Of a stretch of DNA of 64,000 bases, positions 17,235 to 24,125 are shown in pieces. The notes under the pieces were generated by a model. The model had not been told where the DNA came from. It saw nothing but the letters and a program-made list of their open reading frames with translations, and ran no database searches. The position numbers and the translations under genes are program-made. Each line of letters opens with the position of its first letter. Within the stretch, counting starts at the first letter, position 1. This stretch comes from Thermomicrobiales bacterium (GTDB taxonomy: Bacteria; Chloroflexota; Chloroflexia; Thermomicrobiales; CFX8). The stretch spans positions 558,001 through 622,000 of the forward strand of contig JBAOIG010000003.1 in the NCBI GenBank assembly GCA_037045155.1. Reading direction: 5' to 3'.

Positions 17235-18461
17235 CTACTCGTCGTCACCGATCCCGCGCATCGCTCGGGATATCCGGCGCAGGTCTTCGAGGATCAACCG
17301 TCGGGAGCGCTGATACTCCGGGCTGTCTACGAGCCCAGCCGTGTGCGCAGCTTCTAGCCCGCGCAATTCCTCGGTGAGGGCTGCGCGGCGCGCTTCGAGC
17401 GTGTCTGCGAGAGCAGGCGCGACGGTGACGATTCGCGGCGCTGAAAGCCGGCGACTCCTGACGACCCACCCGGCTACGCCAGTTGCCAGGAGCAAGGCGA
17501 CGATAGCAATCAAGGCCGGCTCGATCGTGCTGAGAGCTCGATTGGCGGAGGTTGCGGTGGGCAGGTCGAGAAAGCGCAGTGAGAGCACATTCCCTTTCTG
17601 AAGCATCCCGGTGGACCAGACGTGGTATTGCTGGCTGCCGATCGAGATGATGCCTCCGTCGAGCAGGGGTTTTGTGTCACTTACGACACGCGCGCCTTTC
17701 CCGTCCTCGCCGGCCGGCACGAGGATGCGGACATCCTGGGTCGGGTAGTCGGTGGTGACTGAGAATTCGAACGTCGATCCGGAATATGGAAGGACATAGC
17801 CCAGCGACGCCGGGTTGGCCGCCCCTGGGCGAAGTGGCGACGTCGCGTAGACGGTCGAGCCTTCGAGGCTCGGAGTGCCGAAGTCGAAACCGGCTCGCGG
17901 TCCAACTTCCGCCGCATTCGGTGGAACACTGAATCGAAGTGTCCTCCCTTCGTCGCCAGCGATGACGGTCTTGTTGCCGGCGTTGTCGAACGAGAACACA
18001 TCGACGATCGAGGCCGCGCCTGTCTCGCGATCGACTGCATTCAGGATGAGGCCGCGCGACGACAGAGAGACTGCCGATTGGTCCGGCGTGGTCTCATAAA
18101 CGGAGATATCCGCCGTTTGTTCCGGCGACGAGCTGATCTGAACCATTCCCGAAGAATAGAGAACACCCTGAAAGGTCACTGATACCGCGTAGACCAGCCC
18201 GGTGCTGGTGTCGAGACCGTCGAAGCTGTAGCGGCCATCGCCTGTGGTGATTGTTGTCAGGTCGACGCTCTGTGGCATCACACCACCTTCGGGCTTCTTA
18301 TCAAAGCGAGATACGGTGACGGTTGAGCCAGATACCGGTTGGCCGCTCGTGCCGTTGGTGACCGTCCCGCTGATACGCCCATTGGTGTCTGCCGCGACAG
18401 AGAACGGGAGCAGCGCGCTGATGATCGCAAGCAGCGCAAGCGCAAAGAGAGCTCGTTTCAC
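17235..18461 (-). CDS. secreted, membrane-anchored protein with carboxypeptidase-regulatory-like domain
   Basis: A 408-residue exported protein of unknown function. A signal peptide (KRALFALALLAIISALL then PFSVAAD) is followed by a beta-sandwich that resembles CarboxypepD_reg domains (GRISGTVTNGTSGQPVSG, ITTGDGRYSFDGLDT). Two further beta-rich regions follow, then one C-terminal membrane segment (ALIAIVALLLATGVAGWVV, about 330-348). A cytoplasmic tail of about 60 residues is charged and helical. The GTG at 18461 is chosen because it leaves a clean signal peptide; an ATG at 18497 is also possible. The topology suggests an envelope protein with most mass outside. Confidence 0.75.
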   Translation of the reverse strand: MKRALFALALLAIISALLPFSVAADTNGRISGTVTNGTSGQPVSGSTVTVSRFDKKPEGGVMPQSVDLTTITTGDGRYSFDGLDTSTGLVYAVSVTFQGVLYSSGMVQISSSPEQTADISVYETTPDQSAVSLSSRGLILNAVDRETGAASIVDVFSFDNAGNKTVIAGDEGRTLRFSVPPNAAEVGPRAGFDFGTPSLEGSTVYATSPLRPGAANPASLGYVLPYSGSTFEFSVTTDYPTQDVRILVPAGEDGKGARVVSDTKPLLDGGIISIGSQQYHVWSTGMLQKGNVLSLRFLDLPTATSANRALSTIEPALIAIVALLLATGVAGWVVRSRRLSAPRIVTVAPALADTLEARRAALTEELRGLEAAHTAGLVDSPEYQRSRRLILEDLRRISRAMRGIGDDE

Positions 18462-18554
18462 TGGGGAATCGCCTCTGGTGTCTATTCGTCGGTTCATCGG
18501 TCTGATTGTACCGCCCGGACCGCGGGCAGATCTGTCTGCCCGAACCGGATCGGA

Positions 18555-18563
18555 TGCTATACT
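18555..18563 (+). promoter_or_regulatory. extended -10 promoter element for SRP RNA
   Basis: TGCTATACT lies just before the SRP RNA 5' end and places initiation near 18570. It is identical to four other elements in the window. Confidence 0.6.
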
Positions 18564-18567
18564 TCCG

Positions 18568-18803
18568 GCGGTCGTGCTAGGTGGGGAACTAGCGGTGCCC
18601 TGTACCCGCAATCCGCTCTAGCGGGACGGAAGTCCCTCTCGAGGCCCGACCCTGTAGGACTGCTCGAGTAAGTGGTGATGAAGGCCGGGTCCCGCGCGGC
18701 GCGGACCCGCGAACCGGGTCAGGTCCGGAAGGAAGCAGCCCTAAGTGGTTTCCCGTGGGTGACGCGGGGACGCCCTGCCGGAGCTAACTACTTGTAGCAA
18801 GCT
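18568..18803 (+). ncRNA. ffs: signal recognition particle RNA, large bacterial (6S-like) type
   Basis: Scaffold of the SRP that targets nascent membrane proteins. The Alu domain is readable: GTCGTGCTAGGTGGGGAAC, then AGCGGTGCCCTGTACC and CCGCAATCCGCTCTAGC. The S domain holds the universal Ffh-binding loop, GGTCAGGTCCGGAAGGAAGC, followed by AGCCCTAAGTGG. The 3' end is GGAGCTAACTAC. The length of about 235 nt matches the Bacillus-like large form and not the 4.5S form of proteobacteria. Ends are approximate (a few nt), the 5' end set from the -10 box. Confidence 0.93.
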
Positions 18804-18856
18804 GGAGGATCGCGGTCGGAAGAGGGTGCACGGCCATTCTTCTGACCCAGACGCGA

Positions 18857-18884
18857 ACGCCGCCGGACGAAAGTCCGGCAGCGT
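18857..18884. terminator. hairpin between SRP RNA and a convergent gene
   Basis: GCCGGAC-GAAA-GTCCGGC (18862-18879) with a GNRA-type tetraloop is extended by ACGC/GCGT across one mismatch. It is placed to end transcripts from both the SRP RNA and the minus-strand membrane protein gene. Confidence 0.55.
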
Positions 18885-18913
18885 CTCGTGTGTTCGTGTC
18901 CAAGCGTGGGTTG

Positions 18914-19366
18914 TCAGCGCGCGGATTTCCCCCGGGACCGGTCTCGGCTTGAGCCGTGGGCCGGAATGTACTGCTTCTTCGCCTGATGCTGAGAGTGGGC
19001 GGCGAGTTGTGCTGGCATGACCTGGCGGACATAATACGCAAAATAGGCGAGCACACCGATCAACAGGAGCATCGATAGATACAACCAGATGCGGCGCTCG
19101 AGGCTGAGAAACTGGAACTGCATAACTCGAACCCCGAAGAAGAACAGCCCCACCCCAGTCACCCACATGAGGATCTCGGATCCTTTGCGGATTGCTTCGC
19201 GCCGGATACGATCGGAGCGAAAGCGACGAGGCGCATCATAGTAGGCGAATGCGCTGAGCAGAAACAGGCCGGCGAAAACGATGAGATAGGTGATTGACAG
19301 CGGCCCGAACACCGGCGTATCGCGGGTCGATGCAGTCAGATAATCCCAATCAAGCGGATTGGTCAT
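18914..19366 (-). CDS. small three-helix membrane protein of unknown function
   Basis: A 150-residue protein that I do not recognise. It has three hydrophobic helices: about 22-42 (GPLSITYLIVFAGLFLLSAF), 67-84 (WVTGVGLFFFGVRVM) and 95-112 (WLYLSMLLLIGVLAYFAYY). Arg/Lys-rich loops and a basic C-terminal tail (SSRDRSRGKSAR) probably face the cytoplasm. It lies just downstream of the sdhCDAB terminator on the same strand, so it likely has its own promoter; TATACT on the minus strand at 19405-19410 is a candidate -10. Confidence 0.65.
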   Translation of the reverse strand: MTNPLDWDYLTASTRDTPVFGPLSITYLIVFAGLFLLSAFAYYDAPRRFRSDRIRREAIRKGSEILMWVTGVGLFFFGVRVMQFQFLSLERRIWLYLSMLLLIGVLAYFAYYVRQVMPAQLAAHSQHQAKKQYIPAHGSSRDRSRGKSAR

Positions 19367-19415
19367 CGGTTGATCCTCCAGGGCGATAACGGGTCACGCG
19401 CGGGAGTATACACAG

Positions 19416-19443
19416 CGCCCGGGACGGCGGACCGTCCCGGGCG
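19416..19443 (-). terminator. terminator of the sdhCDAB operon
   Basis: A perfect 12-bp stem, CGCCCGGGACGG / CCGTCCCGGGCG, with a 4-nt loop lies 14 nt after the sdhB stop. There is no long U tract. Confidence 0.65.
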
Positions 19444-19456
19444 TGTAAAGGTCGGG

Positions 19457-20155
19457 TTATTCCCCGGTCAGCAGCGTGCGCTTGACCTGCTCAATCGCTT
19501 GCGTCACCTTGATCCCTCGTGGGCAGGCATCAGTGCAATTGAAGATCGTCCGGCAGCGCCAGACACCGGAGCGTTCATTTAGCATCTTGAGTCGCTCCGG
19601 GCCGCCCTGGTCGCGGCTGTCGTAAATGAAGCGATGGCCCTGAACGATCGTCGCCGGCCCCACGTATTCCTCGTTCGTCCAGACAATCGGACACGATGTC
19701 GTGCAACAGGCACAGAGAATGCACTTTGTCGTGTCGTCAAAGCGTTCGCGATCCTCGGCCGATTGGAGTCGCTCTCGCCCGACCGGGGGAGCGTCGTGGT
19801 TGATGAGAAACGGCTTGATGCGCTTGTAGCTATCGAAGAACGGCTCCATATCCACGACGAGATCTTTGATGACATCGAAGCCAATGATCGGCTCGACCGT
19901 GATCGTTGATCCGACATCCTTGATCAGAAGCTTGCAGGCAAGCCGATTTCGACCGTTGATCCTCATCGCGTCCGAGCCGCAAACGCCGTGCGCGCACGAT
20001 CTCCGATAAGTGAGAGTGCCGTCGATGTGCCACTTGATCGTGTTGAGGGCATCAAGAACCCGGTCGGATGGCTCTTGCTCGACTGTATACGATTCGTAGT
20101 GCGGCTTGGTGTCCATTTCCGGGTTGAACCGGAGCACCTTGACCGTGACCTGCAT
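19457..20155 (-). CDS. sdhB: succinate dehydrogenase iron-sulfur subunit
   Basis: A 232-residue subunit of respiratory complex II that carries electrons from the FAD of SdhA to quinone. The N-terminal ferredoxin domain has the 2Fe-2S motif CAHGVCGSDAM with a distal Cys in RLACK. The C-terminal domain has CILCACCTTSCP for the 4Fe-4S cluster and CRTIFNCTDACPRG for the 3Fe-4S/4Fe-4S ligands. Its ATG overlaps the sdhA stop by 1 nt (TAATG on the minus strand), so translation is coupled. It is the last gene of the operon before the hairpin at 19416-19443. Confidence 0.96.
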   Translation of the reverse strand: MQVTVKVLRFNPEMDTKPHYESYTVEQEPSDRVLDALNTIKWHIDGTLTYRRSCAHGVCGSDAMRINGRNRLACKLLIKDVGSTITVEPIIGFDVIKDLVVDMEPFFDSYKRIKPFLINHDAPPVGRERLQSAEDRERFDDTTKCILCACCTTSCPIVWTNEEYVGPATIVQGHRFIYDSRDQGGPERLKMLNERSGVWRCRTIFNCTDACPRGIKVTQAIEQVKRTLLTGE

Positions 20156-21885
20156 TAGTACTTCCGTTCCTTCGGCTCGAAGCGGGTCAGGACGACCGGC
20201 TTGTACCGCAGTTGCAACCCGCCGGACGTCCGGTAGGCGAGCGTGTGCTTCAGCCAGTTGGTGTCGTCCCGATCGGGAAAATCTTCGCGCATATGGGCTC
20301 CGCGACTCTCCTCGCGTGTGACGGCGCCAGCGACGAGCGCTTCGGAGCAGTCCAGTAGGTACCCAAGCTCGAGCGCCTCGAGAAGATCCATATTGAAGAC
20401 GCTGCCCTTGTCGTTGATCGCGACATGGTGGTAGCGATCCTTCAGGTCATGCACGATCTGCTGGATCTCGCGAAGTCCCTCACCGGTGCGGAACACGCTG
20501 GCTTTGTCCATCATCTCAGTTTGAAGTGTCTGACGGATGTCGGCTACATTCTCGCCGGTTGTTCGTTCCATCAGGTTGGATACTTCGGCCCGGCCCCGGT
20601 ACTCGGGTTCCGGCGGAAGTGGCGCCAGGTCGTTCTCGGCAATGTACTGGAGCGCGTGCTTCCCCGCCCGCCGGCCAAACACAACGAGATCGACCAGTGA
20701 ATTGGTGCCCAGTCGGTTTGCGCCGTGAACCGAGACACACGCCACCTCACCGGCAGCGTAAAGCCCGGGGAGAGCCGTGCCGGTATCGTCGATCGTCACC
20801 CGACCTTCGACATCGGTGGGCAGGCCACCCATCGCATAGTGCGCGGTAGGCTGAATCGGAATCGGCACGTTGTGCGGGTCAAGCCCCAGATAGGTCTCGA
20901 CAAAATCCGTGATGTCCGGCAGCTTCTCCTCGAGCGCGCCGGGCGGGAGATGTGTCAAGTCGAGCGTGACATAGTCCTTGTTCGGGCCGCCGCCGCGGCC
21001 CTCGCGGATCTCCTGCCAGATGAAGCGTGACACCATGTCCCGTGGGGCCAGGTCCTTGAGCGTTGGGGCGTAGCGTTCCATGAAGCGTTCGCCATTGACA
21101 TTGCGAAGGATTCCGCCCTCACCGCGGGCCCCCTCGGTGAGCAGGATCCCCTTCCGGTAAATACCGGTCGGATGGAATTGATAGAACTCCATGTCCTCAA
21201 GAGGGATGCCCCGGCGGAACGCGATCGCCATGCCGTCCCCGGTCGCGGCCATTGCGTTCGACGTTACCTGAAATGCCCGGCCGTATCCGCCCGTCGCCAT
21301 GATAATCGTCTTGGCGTGGAAGACGTGAATCTCGCCAGTCAGAACCTCAAGCGCGATGATCCCGTTGCAGATCCCGTCGTCGGTCATGATGAGATCCAGC
21401 ATGTGGAACTCGTCGAAGAACTCGACGTCGTGCTTGATGCAGTTCTGATAGAGCGTGTACAGAATCATGTGGCCTGTGCGGTCCGCCGAGTAGCAGGCGC
21501 GCCGAACCGGGCCCTCGCCGAAGTTTCGGGTGTGACCGCCGAACCGTCGCTGGTCGATCTTGCCTTCCGGGGTGCGGTTAAACGGCAACCCCATATGTTC
21601 CATCTCGATGACCGCGTCGATTGCCTCGCGGGAGAGGACCTCGGCCGCATCCTGGTCGACGAGGTAATCGCCACCCTTGACCGTGTCGAACATGTGCCAG
21701 ACCCAGTGGTCTTCCTCGACATTGCCGAGCGCCGCCGCGATCCCGCCCTGCGCGGCTCCTGTGTGGGATCGCGGTGGGTAGAGCTTCGAAATCACGGCCG
21801 ACTTGCATTTTCCCGCGAGTTGGACAGCAGCCATCAGACCGGCGCCGCCAGCGCCGATGATCAGCGCGTCGTAACGGTGGTACAT
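20155..21885 (-). CDS. sdhA: succinate dehydrogenase flavoprotein subunit
   Basis: A 576-residue catalytic subunit that oxidises succinate to fumarate. The FAD-binding GAGGAGLMAAVQLA is near the N-terminus, and SHTGAAQGGIAAALGN contains the histidine that binds FAD covalently. The substrate-site segments include HPTGIYRKGILLTEGARGEG minus its ends, and the active-site region TAHYAMGGLPTDVEGRV. The C-terminal helical domain ends RFEPKERKY. The ATG at 21885 (with GGGAGA 8 nt upstream) is preferred over the adjacent GTG at 21888. The gene starts right after the sdhD stop. Confidence 0.96.
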   Translation of the reverse strand: MYHRYDALIIGAGGAGLMAAVQLAGKCKSAVISKLYPPRSHTGAAQGGIAAALGNVEEDHWVWHMFDTVKGGDYLVDQDAAEVLSREAIDAVIEMEHMGLPFNRTPEGKIDQRRFGGHTRNFGEGPVRRACYSADRTGHMILYTLYQNCIKHDVEFFDEFHMLDLIMTDDGICNGIIALEVLTGEIHVFHAKTIIMATGGYGRAFQVTSNAMAATGDGMAIAFRRGIPLEDMEFYQFHPTGIYRKGILLTEGARGEGGILRNVNGERFMERYAPTLKDLAPRDMVSRFIWQEIREGRGGGPNKDYVTLDLTHLPPGALEEKLPDITDFVETYLGLDPHNVPIPIQPTAHYAMGGLPTDVEGRVTIDDTGTALPGLYAAGEVACVSVHGANRLGTNSLVDLVVFGRRAGKHALQYIAENDLAPLPPEPEYRGRAEVSNLMERTTGENVADIRQTLQTEMMDKASVFRTGEGLREIQQIVHDLKDRYHHVAINDKGSVFNMDLLEALELGYLLDCSEALVAGAVTREESRGAHMREDFPDRDDTNWLKHTLAYRTSGGLQLRYKPVVLTRFEPKERKY

Positions 21886-21888
21886 CAC

Positions 21889-22299
21889 CTATCTCCCTGC
21901 CTGGGCCGCCTGGAAAGCCTGCGGATTGAACGTCACAATTGCGAGACCGCCGAGGATGAGGAACACCACCGCGATCACTGCCAACGTCGTATGCGCGGCG
22001 ATCCGCCACCCTGGCGTACGGATATAGTCCTCGATGCTGACCCGACCGCCGTTGATCCCGTGTAACAACGCCAACGCCAACAGAAGAAAGTCGAACACTC
22101 GCCAGAACGGCGAACCCCAGCGATCTGCAACGAACTCGAAGTCAATTTTGTCGACCGTGTTCACGACATGCATGATCACGACATGCAAAATCGCCAGAAT
22201 GACCAGCAGCAGGCCACTGACGCGGAAGAAGAACCAGGAGAACAGCTCAATACCGTTCGCCTCGACCGGTTTCGCCCGGCCACCACCACGACTGAGCAT
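21889..22299 (-). CDS. sdhD: succinate dehydrogenase membrane anchor subunit
   Basis: A 136-residue hydrophobic anchor of complex II. Three membrane helices are evident: FSWFFFRVSGLLLVILAIL followed by HVVIMHVV (histidines positioned as haem ligands), DFLLLALALLHGINGGRV, and HTTLAVIAVVFLILGGLAIV. The HGxNGxR motif is typical of the SdhD helix II end and contributes to the quinone site. It lies between sdhC and sdhA with short gaps. Confidence 0.88.
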   Translation of the reverse strand: MLSRGGGRAKPVEANGIELFSWFFFRVSGLLLVILAILHVVIMHVVNTVDKIDFEFVADRWGSPFWRVFDFLLLALALLHGINGGRVSIEDYIRTPGWRIAAHTTLAVIAVVFLILGGLAIVTFNPQAFQAAQAGR

Positions 22300-22321
22300 C
22301 GCTCGTCTGTCCTCTCCAGAA

Positions 22322-22681
22322 TCAGCTGAACAGCGGCCGGGTCATCAGGATGGCGGTAGGGATGAACGTGACCAGGAAGACAACGATCGTTCCATACCAG
22401 AGTTGGTGCTGGATGAGTGATGCGCGATCCCAGAAGTCGATCAGGATAATACGGATGCCATTGAATGCGTGGTAGTACAGGGCGCCGACCAGCAACACTT
22501 CCATAAGCCTGAAGCCGAGCGAATGATAGATGAACAGCAAAGAATTGAACTCGGCCGGCCCGTAGCTGATGACGAAGATGTCGGCAATATGGACAAGGAG
22601 AAAGAGGAGTACGCCAAGCCCGGTTAGTCGATGAAGCGCCCACGCGATCATGCCTCGGTCGCCACGGTAGATCCGCTGCAT
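22322..22681 (-). CDS. sdhC: succinate dehydrogenase cytochrome b subunit
   Basis: A 119-residue first membrane subunit of complex II. It carries the SdhC signature AWALHRLTGLGVLLFLLVHI at about 13-32 (the HRxTG motif), a second helix with FRLMEVLLVGALYYHAFNGI whose histidine is a likely haem ligand, and a third helix (GTIVVFLVTFIPTAILM). It starts at the ATG at 22681, about 95 nt after the predicted transcription start, and heads sdhCDAB. Having two separate anchor genes marks a classical four-subunit complex. Confidence 0.9.
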   Translation of the reverse strand: MQRIYRGDRGMIAWALHRLTGLGVLLFLLVHIADIFVISYGPAEFNSLLFIYHSLGFRLMEVLLVGALYYHAFNGIRIILIDFWDRASLIQHQLWYGTIVVFLVTFIPTAILMTRPLFS

Positions 22682-22782
22682 CTGCCACCTTCCTCAGCAT
22701 CGCTACTTCCGACGCGAGCGCACGAGTCGAGCTGCATGGATGTTGAGGCGATTGCCCGGCTGTATGCTCACCTGCGGGTGTC

Positions 22783-22811
22783 ACTGTACGGACCCTGTCG
22801 CGTGCTGTCAA
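22783..22811 (-). promoter_or_regulatory. sigma-70 type promoter of sdhCDAB
   Basis: On the minus strand a consensus TTGACA (22811-22806) is followed by a 17-nt spacer and TACAGT (22788-22783). It is the best -35 match in the window and points at sdhC. Confidence 0.7.
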
Positions 22812-22867
22812 GGATACCGCAGACGGTCGGAATTTTTCGCGCGCCAGCGCGTAATGTTTTCGGATCG

Positions 22868-22876
22868 TGCTATACT
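22868..22876 (+). promoter_or_regulatory. extended -10 element for the M20 peptidase gene
   Basis: TGCTATACT is followed by a leader of about 90 nt before the TTG start at 22973. No good -35 lies upstream. Confidence 0.5.
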
Positions 22877-22972
22877 GCCGTCACACTTGGATAACCGCAA
22901 GCCGGTTTCCATCGCGCCCCCTGCCCCGGATTTTCGTCCGATTCAACCACCTCAGGAAGCCAGGGAGGATCA

Positions 22973-24118
22973 TTGCCGCCGAGTCAGCGTCAGGTGGATC
23001 AGGCGCGTTCCGCTGCTGCGAAACAGGCCCTGTTCGTCGCCGACCTCACGATGCGAATCTGTGCGATTCCAGCGCCAACGGGTCAGGAGCTGGAACGCGG
23101 TCGGTTCGTGGCGGGGCTGCTGCACGATATTGGATACCCAGCCGAGATTGACGAGATCGGGAATGTCTACGCCCGACGGGGAACTCGGGGTGGACCGGTA
23201 TTGATGCTCGTGGCGCATACCGACACTGTGTTCCCGGCTGGAGTGCCGATCACGGTCTCGCAAGAACCCGGGCGGCTTCGCGGTCCTGGAATTGGCGACA
23301 ACAGCCTCGGCGTCGCCGCGGTGGTTGGAGCGTTGAAGGCGCTCGATGATCTCCGGGTCGAAACCGAGCACGACATCCTGGCGGTCGCGACCGTTGGCGA
23401 GGAGGGGCTCGGCAACCTTCGTGGTGTGCGCGAGGCGGTTCGGAGATACCAGGATCAGTTGGCCGGCGTGATCGCAGTGGAAGGTCACAACGTCGGGCGT
23501 ATCACGCACGGCGCTGTCGGCTCGGTGCGCTGGAAGGTAACGGTTCGCGGTCCCGGCGGGCATTCCTGGGGCGCGTTCGGAAAGCCCAGCGCGATCCATG
23601 GCCTGGGTCGGATTATCGCGGCCATCGATGAGCTCGAGGTTTCGTCGTCACCGAAGACGACCTACAATGTTGGCGTCATCGAGGGCGGAACGTCGGTCAA
23701 CACGATTGCGGCGAGTGCGTCGGCGGTGATTGACATGCGATCGGTGGATTCCGTGGCGCTGCGTCATCTTGTCGATCGGATCGGAAACATCGCAACATCG
23801 GCTGCTGGCGATGGCCTCGGAGTCGACATCGAGGTGCTTGGGGAACGGCCGGCCGGCGAGATTCCAATCGAGCACCCGTTTGTTCAGCGCTCGGGCGACG
23901 TGCTCAGCGCCCTCGGCATGGAGCCGATCTTCGAGGCGTCAAGCACGGATGCCAATATCCCGATCAGCCTCGGGATTCCGGCGGTTTGCGTCGGCATCTC
24001 GCGCGGAACTGGCGGGCATACGGTCAACGAGACTATCGACGTTGAGCCAATCGCGACCGGGCTCGCACAGCTCGTCCTCCTCGCAGCCGGCTCTGGCGCT
24101 ACGACGAAATCTGGGTAA
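22973..24118 (+). CDS. M20-family metallopeptidase
   Basis: A 381-residue zinc peptidase/deacylase. Metal ligands appear in order: VLMLVAHTDTVFP (His then Asp, about 76-88), GPGIGDNSLGVAAVVGAL (bridging Asp, about 104), VATVGEEGLGNLRG (catalytic Glu-Glu, about 142) and AVEGHNVGRITHG. The dimerisation domain begins near GPGGHSWGAFG. The C-terminal GTGGHTVNETIDVEP supplies the last histidine. It resembles peptidase T/M20-like aminoacyl hydrolases; the substrate is not evident. The start is a TTG at 22973, with GGGAGG 5 nt upstream. The next gene starts 8 nt after the stop. Confidence 0.88.
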   Translation: MPPSQRQVDQARSAAAKQALFVADLTMRICAIPAPTGQELERGRFVAGLLHDIGYPAEIDEIGNVYARRGTRGGPVLMLVAHTDTVFPAGVPITVSQEPGRLRGPGIGDNSLGVAAVVGALKALDDLRVETEHDILAVATVGEEGLGNLRGVREAVRRYQDQLAGVIAVEGHNVGRITHGAVGSVRWKVTVRGPGGHSWGAFGKPSAIHGLGRIIAAIDELEVSSSPKTTYNVGVIEGGTSVNTIAASASAVIDMRSVDSVALRHLVDRIGNIATSAAGDGLGVDIEVLGERPAGEIPIEHPFVQRSGDVLSALGMEPIFEASSTDANIPISLGIPAVCVGISRGTGGHTVNETIDVEPIATGLAQLVLLAAGSGATTKSG

Positions 24119-24125
24119 CGTATTG

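Noticed and set aside
23730..24125. 132-codon extension upstream of the DnaQ-DinG start
   Set aside because: It lies inside the M20 peptidase gene in another frame. The exonuclease domain starts right at the ATG at 24126.
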